A stretch of DNA of 64,000 nucleotides from Usnea hakonensis (lineage: Eukaryota > Ascomycota > Lecanoromycetes > Lecanorales > Parmeliaceae). The notes under the pieces were generated by a model, which did no database searches, was not told the DNA's origin, and saw nothing but the letters and a program-made list of their open reading frames with translations. Position numbers and translations under genes: made by a program. The stretch covers positions 61,263 to 125,262 of the forward strand of contig BLJB01000117.1 in the NCBI GenBank assembly GCA_013423325.1. The letters run 5' to 3'. Below are positions 44,319-55,661 of this stretch, in pieces (positions within the stretch are counted from its first letter, which is position 1; each line of letters starts with the position of its first letter).

Positions 44319-47300
44319 TCAAATCCCCATAAGAACTGCCACAATGAGCACTAAAGCTAAGATCAAGTACACTGATACTACCGCCACATGGTTGCCTTTC
44401 CCCGTAAACGCCACAAGCCCGGGTCCAGTGGTAGAAGTAGCTGCGGAGAGCGTGAAAGTGCTGTTGCCGACGTCCAACACGCCCGACGCCTCCAAGCTTA
44501 TCGGCGTGCCGGAAATCGTCACGCCGGGACCGCCAGCCGAGATGGCAGTACCGTCGATTGAGAACGCGGTAGGGTTTGCGGTGAAGACTTGTCCCGCTAC
44601 TGTGAAAATTGACAGTGAAGGTGCGGGGCCGAGCAAAGACCCTGGTACGACGATACCGGATGAGCCGGGCGTTACGGTTTGGCTGCCGATTACGTACGCA
44701 CCGGCGTTGTCGGCGGTGAAGGTTTGAGAGCCGATGACGATGGGGGGGAGGGTCGGAGCGGAGCGGAGAGTCTCGGTGGTTCCGCCTATGACGGCTTCGG
44801 AGGCGTCGGGGGCTAGACTTATTGGTGTGTTGGAGATTGTGATGGCCGGGGCACCGGGGATGAGTGTTTGGCCGTCGATGATGTATTCGGATGCGCTGTT
44901 TGCGGTGAAAATTTGAGAACCGAATGTCAGTAGAGGAGAGGTGGCGGCGGGTGTGAGGGCTATTGTACTGTGTCCGATGACTGCTTGTGTCGCGGCTGGA
45001 GCGAGACTGATGGGCGTACCGGATACTGTTATAGCTGGGGCACCGGGGATGAGTGTTTGCCCATCAATGATGTACTCGGATGCGCTGTTCGCGGTGAAAG
45101 TTTGAGAGCCGACTGTTAATGGAGGTGGCGTGAAGGTTGGGCCAAGTCCGATGGTACTACTTCCCACGATAACCTGAGATGCGCTTGGAGCGAGGCTGAG
45201 TCGCGTCCCTGAAACAGTGATTGCGAGGCCTCCTGGGGCGAGTGTTTGGCCTGCGATGATGTATTCGGATTTGCTGTTTGCAGTATAGGTATGAGAACCG
45301 AGCGTCAATGGAGAAGGAGGAGGAGGAGTGAAGGTGGGTCCGAGTGCAATCGTGCTACTACCGACGATAACCTGCCCACCATTTGGTGCAAGACTGAGTC
45401 GCGTACCTGAGACCGTGACTGCGGGACCTCCTGGGACAAGTGTCTGCCCGCCGGCTACGTACCGTGATACACTATTAGCGGTGACAATCTCAGCCCCCAC
45501 CGTGAACCCTGGCGCGTGGGTAGGGCTTAATGCAATCGTGCTACCAGCGATGACGATTGCACTCCCAGAAGGCGCAACGGACACTTCGGTTCCTTGTATA
45601 GTAATCGGTGGCGCTCCTGGCGTGATTGTTTGGCCTGCTACCACATATTGAGAAGCGGCGTTCTGAGAGACCTGCTGCGAGCCCACAGTGATTGGCATGT
45701 TTCCTTCATCGAGGGGTTCCTTGGGTCCTATAGCTGGCAGGATGGATGTGATTCCGTTGACTATTACTGCCGAGGCCGAGGGAGCGATTGAGATACTGTA
45801 GTCTGGTATTGGTGTAGGTCCTGGACTTGGTTTGATATCCTCGCTCTCAGGTGGAGAAGTGGGGTAAATGCCAAAGGCGCCAGCTATAACAGCACCTAAA
45901 CCCTGAGAGTTTGACTGGGGTTTGACTGGGTTATGTGGCGGAATGATTGCCCCTGGAAAATTTTCTTGTGAGTTCTGCAAAGCATTCCCTTCTGATGGTG
46001 GCTGATTCAATGCGCTAGGAGCCGACGCGCTTGGGAAACTGACTAGAGGGCTTGGAGGAGGGTTGGTCGCTTGATATTCTGGAGATATGACCGGGGTACT
46101 GCCTGGAAGTTGTGCTGGCGCTGGTAGAGGCTGATTTGGAGCTTGTGAAGGCAACGTGGCTTTGGACCCCGCAGGCGAAGATGCTAGAAGTATAGTCAAT
46201 AACTAAAAAATTCTTGTTGAAGTTGACACAAAATGTACTTACTATCTCCAGACTGTGCCGGGCTGGATGCTCCAGCTTTTGGCAGTCGCTTAGCTTCAGG
46301 AGTGACTGTTGCTGTCGCTGTGACAGCCGTTGCACCTGGTGTCGCCGGAGAGTGGCATGCACCAGGATGGAAGCACCCTTCCCCGGCGACGGTGATGGTC
46401 GTCGAGACAGTCAGGCCTGGCTCACTCACTTGGTATGCTAGACCTATATCAGGCCCGGGCCACGGACTGCTAGGGACGGACAACGGACTGCTGGGGACGG
46501 ACAACGGACTGCTACAGAAGTAATTCGAAAAATCGATCGGAGGCCCTCCTGGCAAGCAAGAGGCAATTCCAGGAAATTTTGAGGCATAGTCGGATTCCTG
46601 GGCTATCCACTCAATGAGAGTCTGAGGCACATAACCGAAGTTTTCATTGACAACGCGAGATGGGAATGGGTCGCTAAGAGGAATGTAGACAAAAGGCCTT
46701 GAAAAGGAAATTGGTATCACGTCAGGATCGTCTATAGCGATCGCCGATCTTTGGTCTTGAGATGGATTGAAGTAGTCTCCCGCATTAGAGTTGATGTCTG
46801 TAATGTAAAGTGCGCTTTGTGATTGTGTATTTGTTGAACAGGTAGCGCGATACGTCGACGTTGTAGCGCACGCAGGAAGACCATCACTATCGGAGATCGC
46901 TGAAACACGGACGACATTGACACTTGTAATCAAGTAGAATTGTGTTGGAGAGGTGCTTTGCACAAGGTCAGAAGGGACTACGAAGTCGCAAGAAGGAGCT
47001 TGCCTACATGGTCGCTCCAAAGGCCGTAGTCAGAGACCCATTCAGACTAATGTCCGTCACCCAAGGGCCGTATTCATCATTGTTATAATTAAAAATGGTC
47101 GGGTATCCATACGCAGCTACTATATTTGAAGTTTGGTTGACGGTCCGTATAGTTGTAGAGACATTGGTAGTGACAAGGGTGTCTATATATTGAGTGGCGA
47201 ACGTGATATGAGAAGTGAGTTGAGCCTGGACGACTGTGGTATTCGTGAGGTAGTCTATGTTTGCGAATGGTCAACAATAGAATGTGTATATAATCCTTCT

Positions 47301-47570
47301 CAAGAACTCACCGGCCCAAAACCTCACGTTGATCGTTTCTTGAACAACAAAACAGCAAGCTTTCGAGGAAGAGGCGTGAATGACTAATGTGTCGTTATGA
47401 AAAGTCGAATTCCGTGCGGTACGAGCAGTCGGAGAATTATATGAGCTAACAGGAGAGTTTTCGTATCCAGGAAAGGCTGCTGACGATGTCAAGATGTTCT
47501 TGTATGAGCCATTGTATCCAAGTGGCGAGGCTGAACTTTTGCTTAGCCGGCTGGATCATTTCTTGGTTAC
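44319..47570 (-). CDS. Cell-surface repeat protein, probably GPI-anchored; 5' end unresolved and reading frame possibly broken
   Basis: The secure part is exon 46183-44319 spliced (GTAAGT...CTTCTAG) to an upstream exon ending at 46243. It has a Pro/Ser-rich stalk, then about seven tandem units of ~62 aa with the pattern GSQTFTANSASEYIIDGQTL / PGAPAITVSGTPISLAP / AVIGHSTIAL. A hydrophobic end (VSVYLILALVLIVAVLMGI) fits a GPI-attachment signal or membrane anchor. Upstream, two Thr/Asn-rich exons fit (ending at 47312; starting at 47254), with Cys and NxT sites as in secreted proteins. The exon from 47254 runs into TAG at about 47004-47006, and continuing into the next exon needs either a frameshift or a weak GTCTGA donor with the TAG acceptor just before 46975. 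No start codon or signal peptide was found in frame upstream. A cell-wall structural or adhesin role is inferred from composition only. Confidence 0.65.
44370..45720 (-). repeat. Tandem ~62-residue repeats in the surface protein
   Basis: About seven in-frame copies of a roughly 185-bp unit recur on the minus strand, recognisable on the plus strand by repeated CCGATGATGTATTCGGATGC-like and GTGTTTGGCC blocks. The units at about 44,830-45,120 are the most alike, suggesting recent duplication or conversion. The last two C-terminal units are more divergent. Confidence 0.8.
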
Positions 47571-48192
47571 GCTGGAAAATACTACCTTGGAGAGACAACG
47601 CACTGCTATTTGTTATACCTATAATGGCGCAGCAGTTGAGGTAAAAGCGGACGTTCGGCATCTTAACAGATTGCTTTCTTGGTGCAACGGAGAATCCGTT
47701 TTTATATTTTATGATGGCTGGGACAAGGCTGAGAGTATTGATCCTGGAGAGCCGCAACTAATCTCCGTCAACCAATTTTCAGGGGGCGTGAATGATACGA
47801 AGACAGGGAGTTTCAGCCTCACGTAAGAGCATTGCGATACTCGAATAGATTTTGTCAATAAAGTGGGACCTCGCCTAGTCTAGCCGGATTGGCTCACAAT
47901 ATTGCATTCCATACGCAGTCGATGATCCTACAGCACGGCATCTCAATGACAGCCTGATAAATCTCGCGGGCCAAATTATCGAAACCGGTCAGCTTATGTT
48001 CCCTAGAATTCAAGGTGGAGATAGTCTGAATTTCCTGGTCATCGTGCAGTCAGTCTGCGACGTCCTTCAATCACCCTCTTACACGGAGACGCACACTTAT
48101 ATGTATCAAACATCTGTTCCACCCAGTGTAAATTCTGGCCAGGCTATCACAAAAGTCGCTAACGACGCCGGGATTCTGGCCTTATCTCACAG
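47571..48192. other. Divergent region between the two surface genes
   Basis: Should contain both promoters and perhaps the missing 5' exons of each gene. A plus-strand frame at 47494-47826 overlaps the minus-strand gene and cannot be assigned. Confidence 0.4.
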
Positions 48193-49807
48193 ATGGGTTC
48201 CTCCTCCCCCGCACCAATAAACATACCCCCCAGTCAAGACTTCGACGGCAATGACGGTCCTTGGTCTTCTTTCTACCTTGAGATCGGTTCCCCTGCCCAA
48301 GACGTCAAGGTTCTGGTTTCGACAGCTGGCTTTCAGACGTGGGCTGTTGTCCCACAAGGTTGCGTTGCGTCTGATCCTCCAGCTTGCGCAACATTGCGCG
48401 GCGGACAGTTTGTACCAAGCCAGTCCAGTACATGGAATTACAACAACGCGAGCGTGAACGGAACCTTCACGCTTGGGCTTGAGACTAATCTTGGCTATTC
48501 CGGCAATGGAGATTATGGCTACGATACCGTAGTACTCGGTTACCAAGGAAGCAATGGACCCTCTCTTCCACAGCAAACCATAGCAGGTATTGCAACAAAG
48601 GAATTCTATCTCGGCGTCTTCGGCCTGAATCCTCGGTCAACCAACTTTTCCACGTTCGACGATCCTATACCTAGCTATATGGCGACTTTAAAAGATAGGT
48701 CTATAATTCCTTCCTTGTCCTGGGCTTATACAGCTGGCAATCAGTATCGCCCTGGCTCAGTACTAGGCAGTCTCACATTGGGTGGTTTTGACGCATCAAG
48801 GTTCATCACCAACGACGTAACGTTTGCCTTTAATCCAGTGGATGAGCGCGATCTCACAGTCGAGATTAAGAGTATCCTCATGACCGCCAGCAACAACAGC
48901 GTCGACCTACTAAACAACAGTATCTCGGCGTATATTGATTCCACCGTACCCTATTTCTATCTCCCAATTGATGTATGTCAGCATTTCGAGGAGGCTTTTG
49001 GAATACTGTGGGACAACGATGTTCAGGCTTACCTTGTTAACGACACTCTGCATGAATATCTACAGGCCCAGAATGCCACTGTGGTATTCTCCATTAGTAA
49101 CACTACGCAGTCAGTCAACATATCACTTCCGTACGCGGCCTTTGATTTAATTGCAGAGTACCCTTTGGTCAGCAACACAACGCGATACTTCCCCCTCATG
49201 CGCGCCACGAATGAAAGCCAATACACTCTTGGCAGAGCATTCCTCCAAGAAACGTAATTGTCCCTTGTACTCGTCCTAACGAGCCCGATGGCTGACGTTC
49301 CTTAGATATCTTATTGCGGACTACGAGCGTCGCAACTTCTCGGTTTCTCAGTGTAGCTGGGACCCTGGAGCGCAAGAGAACATTATCGCTATCAAGTCAC
49401 CAACCAATGCCGGAGCTGTTGGAAAGCCAATCACTAATACCAACGCTACCACTTTGAACCCTGGGCGTATTTCTGAAATTGTTGTTGGCAGCATTGTCGG
49501 TTTTCTCATCATCAGTGTCTTGGTTTTTATAGGCAAAAGGAAGCTCACTACGAAGTTGGGAATGGAATGGCACGGAAAGCCCAAGTTAGCAGCAGGTGAC
49601 GCACCATTCCTCCACGGAGATGAGTCATCAAATGTGAAGATGCCAGAGCTTGACGGAAATAGCAATAAGAAACAAGAATTGGACAATTCCATATGTCAAG
49701 GGGCAGAGCTCGAAGCTGGTGGAGACATACAGGAGATGAAGAGTAATGAGGAAGTCGGACACGAGTTGGCGATGCCCAATCTACAGGTTAGCGAGTTACC
49801 TTCTTAG
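48193..49807 (+). CDS. Aspartic-peptidase-like (A1 fold) membrane protein lacking the first catalytic Asp
   Basis: Two exons, 48193-49253 and 49306-49807 (GTAATT...CCTTAG, phase 2), give 520 aa. The A1 pepsin fold is recognisable by FDGNDGPWSSFYLEIGSPAQ, the strand VLVSTAGFQTW where an active enzyme would have D-T-G, the second site AYIDSTVPYFYLP with Asp present, and LGRAFLQETYLIADYERRNFS. Because Ser-Thr-Ala replaces the first Asp-Thr-Gly, proteolysis is unlikely. Such Pezizomycotina proteins occur widely as cell-surface pseudo-peptidases. Many NxS/NxT sites, one membrane helix (ISEIVVGSIVGFLIISVLVFIG) and a ~80-residue cytosolic acidic tail follow. The start has no signal peptide, so an upstream exon is probably missing from this model. 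It is divergent from the repeat surface protein. Confidence 0.82.
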
Positions 49808-51535
49808 ATGGCTCGCAAATGAAGAATGCGAGTCGGCAAGAATAGCGCTTCGCATACTTGGACACTCCTAAATAGTCGATATTTTACATCCCACAAAAAT
49901 TGACTGTCATAGCGGCAGAGAACTTGAGTAAAAACTCTCGACTTTAGTATGTCTTACCTGAGCGAGCTGTGCGCAGTGGTCGGCACCACAATTACGCCGT
50001 ATTTATGCTGCATGAGTAGAACGTCCGTCATATTGAGCCTGTGACCAGTAAAAGTTGGCCAGGAGACATTCCGCGCTTTCCAGAAGACAGAGCTCTAGAC
50101 ATATTCTCGAACAGGATACAGACGAGGTGAGTGAGTTTTGGCTCTCCGCAGTCTGCCTAAAGCCACGTAAGAAATGCTAGATCTGTTAATTTCGGAGCAG
50201 AGTGTGGTGGTGGGGATTCGGCGCTGGATGATATAACGGAGGACTGGAGACGAACATGAAACCTCCAGCGGAGGAAGGATTTTCGGATCACAACGCAAAG
50301 AGATATTTGGCCGTTGCTTGACGTCCAGAATCAACTTTTGCAGCTGAGTGCTTAGGTGTATGCAGGTTGTCGAAAGAGCAGTGCCGAGGTTGTGTCATGA
50401 CAAACAATGCTAGCCTGACATTGGTAGCGCGCGATCCTTCTATAAATAGGCCTTGCTTCGGTCACCCAAATATTTTCAGCACTCAAGCCCCGCGTTGATA
50501 GTCTAGACCTCTTAAGCCTGATGCTTGCCCATCGTCTCAAGGGTATCTCGGGTCTGGAGTGGTATGTTTCGATTGTTTCGGGGAAAGATCAGTGCAGTCG
50601 ACTGTAAACGTGCTCCTCCTCGCATTTAGAGGCGCAGTGCATGCATGCATGCATGCATCACTTCCGAACGGTCCGAATGTCTGCAGTCAGCGTTGACTGC
50701 CACATTACATTAGAGACTCCTGCCATAGGGTGCAGTACACGTTTGTCAATGAATATCCATTCCTTTCGACAATCAATTCCCTCTATCTATTACCCCCAAT
50801 CCTCCTATAGATAGTCCGCAGCGTACTGGAGCAGACGATGTCACGTGCATCAATAGCGTTGTCAAAAGGTGTGCGTTCTGAGTTCAGGTTGGGAAAAAAT
50901 TCTTGCCACGGAATATGTAATCACAAATATAGTAATGTGGTAATGCATGTAGTAGAAAGAGTACTGTATCTAAAGGAGAAGCATCCTCAGGATTATGAGG
51001 CCGGATAATGCCAAGGCGCGCTAGGAACATAGTATATCCGGTGCTCCGGTAAAATATCCGTGATAAGTTCTCCATCGGGCTGGTATCAAGCAAATTGACA
51101 ACTATTGTAGCTTAAGTATAAACAAGAGAACATATATTTATATATCGTTGAAATATTTAACTAGACCCTATGATAGTGCTCGAGAGGGGGTTCTTGTGGG
51201 TATAGGGGCAATGTCCGAGGGGACTGTAATCCTTACAAAGGAGACCTCAATCGATGATGGAAAGTCGCTAAGTGACTTACTGTATCAATACCAGCGTGAT
51301 TGCGATTTTGGGACCTTACGGTTCGGATTATTTGATGGCGTTCTAGGTTTTTTCAACGTCAAGTGTTTGTACGAAATCTGTTTCTTGCGAACGTCTGTAG
51401 ATCCTGTCAAATAGTCTACGCACTGCGGTACAGAGACATATGTCGGTCTACTGAGGAACCGGACTTCTGCCCTACTGCACAACCCATTCCCATGCTAATG
51501 CGCCTCCATATCGGCCATAGTTCAACAGCCTTCAA
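49808..51535. other. Intergenic region with a dispersed repeat and a GCAT microsatellite
   Basis: No gene found. A (GCAT)n run lies at about 50639-50659. The stretch 50920-51035 is related to 5120-5235. Other short frames show no family features. Confidence 0.5.
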
Positions 51536-52835
51536 TCAGTCTTCCAGATGGACATACCATTTGATGGTGTCCTTGACTTGTTTTTCATAAGGCTGGAAAG
51601 GATGTCCTAGCAGGTCGCGCTCCGTGGGCGTAGCATCGAATTTATGTGGGATGGTACCTTACCAGTCTATTGTCAGCCTGACCTCGATCATCAGTCTGGA
51701 TTTGTAGAAACACACCCAGCTTTCCGGCAAACGGTATCTTGCCATCTGCCACCTCCTGTGGAAGCTCTCTTCGCACGATGTCGGCAGCATCCATCATCAC
51801 CGGCCCTATGGGCGTGTCACTGCAGAGAAGGAAGTTTCGGTACTTCCCCGGAACCCTATCAATATTGAGAGCCTTGACGTGAGCTTCAACAACATCGTCT
51901 AGGTGAACCGTCTCGGAAAGCAAAGGTACGTCTTCATTCTCAGGGCGACCGAAGAGTGGACCCATTCTCAACTCGGAGAATAGCCAGCCGAAGACAAGGT
52001 TGGATCCTTTGAATGCTTCTTGCTTATTCCGTGCAAGCTCCTCTGGGCCGAATACCCAACCTGGCATGAGATTGACAATGCTGAAGTTGCCACTTTCCGA
52101 TTTGTGGGCCTCTCCATACTCGTGGACAAGGTTCGTCGCTGCAGTCTTGCTATCAACATACCTTTTGAAGCCGGGGGCGTCGTCCGAGATAGGAGGCTGC
52201 GTCGGCACCTTTGTTTCGGCCGTTAATGCTGGCACTTCGTCGCCTCTTCCAGACATGATAGCCTGGTTAGTAGGGTGGTCCTTAAATAATCGCTCAAAGG
52301 GCCGAAGGCTCGCCGTTGATGCTGTAAATACGACACGCTTCACGGAAGGTGTCGCTTCGGCTGCTTCCAATATAGCCTTGTTCCCGGTAATCGCCTGGGA
52401 CACTAGGTCACCTGGCAACGTGGCCAGCGGAGACGCCATATGAATGATATAAGAGCAGTCCTTGACTGATTCGCGGTAAGCGCCAGGTCTCGAGTTGTCC
52501 GGGACTAGTATAAAGGTTAAAGCTCCATTAGAAAGGTACTTCTGGACCGAAGGACCCCGCGAGATTGTATCGATGGCATCTTGACGACGGACTGCCGCCC
52601 GGACGTGGTACTAAAATTATCGATATATTAGCAAGATGGTCCTCAACATCATGAAGATGACACGCATTCGGGCGTCGAGCAGAAGCAAGCATAAGCGCTT
52701 ATTTGATAGACTCTGCAATGGTTTTTTCTTCTTCGAAAGGGCAGCACGTACGCCGGCCTTGAGGGTGCCAGCAAGCACAGCATATCCAACAAATCCGTTA
52801 CCGCCAGTGATTAGGACTAGCGGTGAAGATGACAT
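51536..52835 (-). CDS. NAD(P)-dependent aldehyde/ketone reductase, extended SDR (dihydroflavonol-reductase type)
   Basis: Three exons, 52835-52752, 52610-51716 and 51657-51536, close in phase and give 366 aa. The dinucleotide-binding loop is LITGGNGFVG at residues 8-17; the first splice joins LAGTLKAG to YHVRAAVRRQD, restoring the usual GxxV(R)xxVR strand. The catalytic region shows VVFTASTASLRP and YVDSKTAA (YxxxK). The last splice (GTGTGT...GTAAG) restores the typical end ERDLLGHPFQPYEKQVKDTIKW. Known relatives reduce aldehydes, methylglyoxal-like ketones or flavonoid-type substrates, in the cytosol; the substrate here cannot be read off. No neighbouring biosynthetic genes indicate a pathway. 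Complete. Confidence 0.9.
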
Positions 52836-55661
52836 TATGGAGATTTTGTATCGAGACTTGAATGAGCAAGACAGTAGTTCGGAATAGTGTGAGGCAAAGA
52901 AACTGCAGGACCTTTTCTTTTAACAGTGTTGAAAAAAATGAGAGGATTGAGGATTGATTTCTCAGCTAGACCATACGCTAAGACCAGGAGGTCAGAGGTG
53001 ATGGCGACAAGATCCTGGATAACGCCATTGCATCCAATCCGAACGGTGACATCGTGCACCCGAGCAGCCGGTTTTTTTGATTGGCGCGAATTCTTCCTTG
53101 AGAAGACTCAAGTTACGTGTCCTAAAAAGCTGACTAAGGTATATGAGATGATGTTGACCGCCTCTATAATCAAAGACAAACCGAGGTACAGGCTTCGGAT
53201 GTATGATGAATTATAGGTTTAGCGCCGTTTCATTAACAGTCCTGTAAGGTAGACTTCTTCCGCTGACAAAGCCCGTATGAAGCTCTATGCGATTGGCCAT
53301 TAATTGACCGACGTACAAGTTATGAGAAGATCAGCAACACTTTCGAGAATTTCCCCCATCAATCAGGCATCATCTGGTTTTGCCTGAAAGAATTAATATC
53401 AGTGTCAGATGTAGTAAACGCGCGCATAGTACCTATTCTTGACGCTTGGACGACGTTTATATATCTTTGGTACAGTACCCACGAGGGTATGAAATACTTC
53501 ATCGTTGATCTTGGCGATCGTAGTCATCGGTCATGAATATGAGCCACAAACCAATATTGCCCATACTTATCGGTACAGACCATCGAGCTTCCGAACGCGC
53601 CTTTCTTTGAACACTGGAATTCTCTTCTGAGTCCATGTCATGCCTGTGTTGTTTTCAGGTCTCTGTGACTTACATGCGTGACGTGCCCAGAGCCGTCTTA
53701 TCGAGTCTTGATAAGAGTTCACCGAGGGTGGCTACGAGTGCCCACATGGTAGGAATTGGAAATTTCTTTCGCTGATAGGAGCATCCACGATTGCTTCTAG
53801 GAATATGGAAGAGCAGCTTTTCAGGGCAGCAAGGCTTGGCTTTGGAACCGAGATATCCCATGACGACAAAGGCGTCGCTGTTTTGCAAGAAATCCAGGGT
53901 AGCCTCCGCATTAGACATATAAGCATAGCCGTGGTCACTCGCTGGACTAGCATGATATATCACAGGTTGCTTCCTCAGAACGATTGGCCGACAAGAATTT
54001 CATGATAGAGACTAGACAGAGGAGCTACTTCAGCGGAAGCCGTGATTGCTAGCATTGGACCTTGTGCACAAGCCCAGCTGCGTCCTGCCCGACGCACGCT
54101 AGATAGCTGTACATACGCCCTCTGACAAATTGATTGGCGCTGGCTGCCGCAGTTATTGAGTAGACCTCTCCACATCCTGACTCATCCCCAACTGGAATAT
54201 AATTACTGAGCCGTGATCGGTACCTGCGGTGGGCGAGTAAGTCAACTGCCTCATTGAATGTCTCAAAGTAGGGCCGTTACGGTCAATCCAGTATCCTCAG
54301 CAAATCGGACACTCGTCAAGGATACGGCCATTCATCTTCTCAACGCAGACAAGCGTCCATTGCTTTTCATGATTACAGGTTTATCGATGCTGCGGTATTT
54401 CTCACTTGGGACACTAGAGTTGATTAGCGAGGTATGGACCGACTCTACAGAGCTATTAGATACGAGTCTGGCAGCGACTATGATGACAAGCTATTCCGAC
54501 TTCACCGCGTCTAGTACCGACATTTGGTTTGGGACTCCACTCATACGCGGAGGATGGTAGCACAGTATGAATCATTGAAGTCGATATGAGTAGAGACGAC
54601 TAGTGGAGAGCTTGTTGCGCAAGGAGTACGGCCAGAGTTGTGGATTGGTGCAGTTGCAGGAGGCGGATGAGGCTGGTAGGGGTGCGATTTTCTCCACATG
54701 AGGTTATCTGAACCTCTAGGTGTATGTTCTGAGACGTCAGATGCACAGAATAATATGACTACTTCCTTGGAGTAGTTAAGGGAGACAATTTTAAGGGATT
54801 TTGAGGTTTGCACTTGATTTGGAAATTCGATGAATCGAGATTCGGATCATTTTCTGTCTCTGGAGGCTTTCAGCTACATGGTCAGATATAAAAGAATATG
54901 TTATATATGTATGCTTGGAGGCATGCGGGCATTGCAAGCCTGTGTGAAGTCGGTTGTAGGTAGTCAACGGCATATTTCTAAAGTCCGAAGATATGAGTTC
55001 GAGGCTGAAACTGAATGATACAAGGCACTGACAAGTGGCTTGTTTCGGGGGCGCTTTTGCAAACGTCTGCTTATCAGCGATGGTTCCGCTAGACAGCTTG
55101 CAGCCACAGGTACAAGTGACTGAAGATGTGCATACCTTGGCAATGATAGGCATGCATACTATTGCGTCTGATTCATTGGTGCTCGTAGGCAGATCTCCGC
55201 TTCCCGCAGAAGCCGGCCCTTCGCTTAAGTACTCTAGTCGGTCCATTTTTGAAGCTAGGCTCTGTCAGGAAAATGAGCACACGACCAAGGAATAATATTA
55301 TTCATGCAATGGAGAATTGATGATTGAACGATGACCATGTCCAAGGATCATGGTTATGGACTGTTCACGATAAAATACAAAGTATGACGATGGAGCAGAG
55401 GATTGAATTTCAAAATCAATTGCATTTTCGGGCGCCAAGCCCTTAGCGGCACAAGGTTCCCGAATGAGAGTGAATTCAACTTTGCCCATGACTAAAATCC
55501 ATCATTTTTCTTTTCCACGCTCTCTTCTCCACTTTCTTTTTTCCTTGTGCACAGTCTTCTTCGCTACCTGCTCTGCAACCGAAGCACTTTTTGCCCCTCT
55601 CTCAACTGCAATGCCACGCACATGCAACGTTGCGACTTTGACACACTGAATTCCGCAAGCA
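52836..55661. other. Intergenic region, 2.8 kb
   Basis: No supportable gene. The largest frame (minus 54791-55246, 151 codons) and plus 54258-54560 show no domains, signal peptides or splice partners. Base composition is ordinary and CA/TG are present, so this is not a RIP block. The last ~150 bp before 55662 are CT-rich leader. Confidence 0.45.

Noticed and set aside
47494..47826. Plus-strand 110-codon frame opposite the surface-protein gene
   Set aside because: It overlaps the 5' exons of the minus-strand gene and cannot be joined in phase to the A1-like gene at 48193.
54791..55246. 151-codon minus-strand Cys/Ser-rich frame as a secreted protein
   Set aside because: No signal peptide, no repeat or domain pattern, and overlapping frames on the other strand are equally open.
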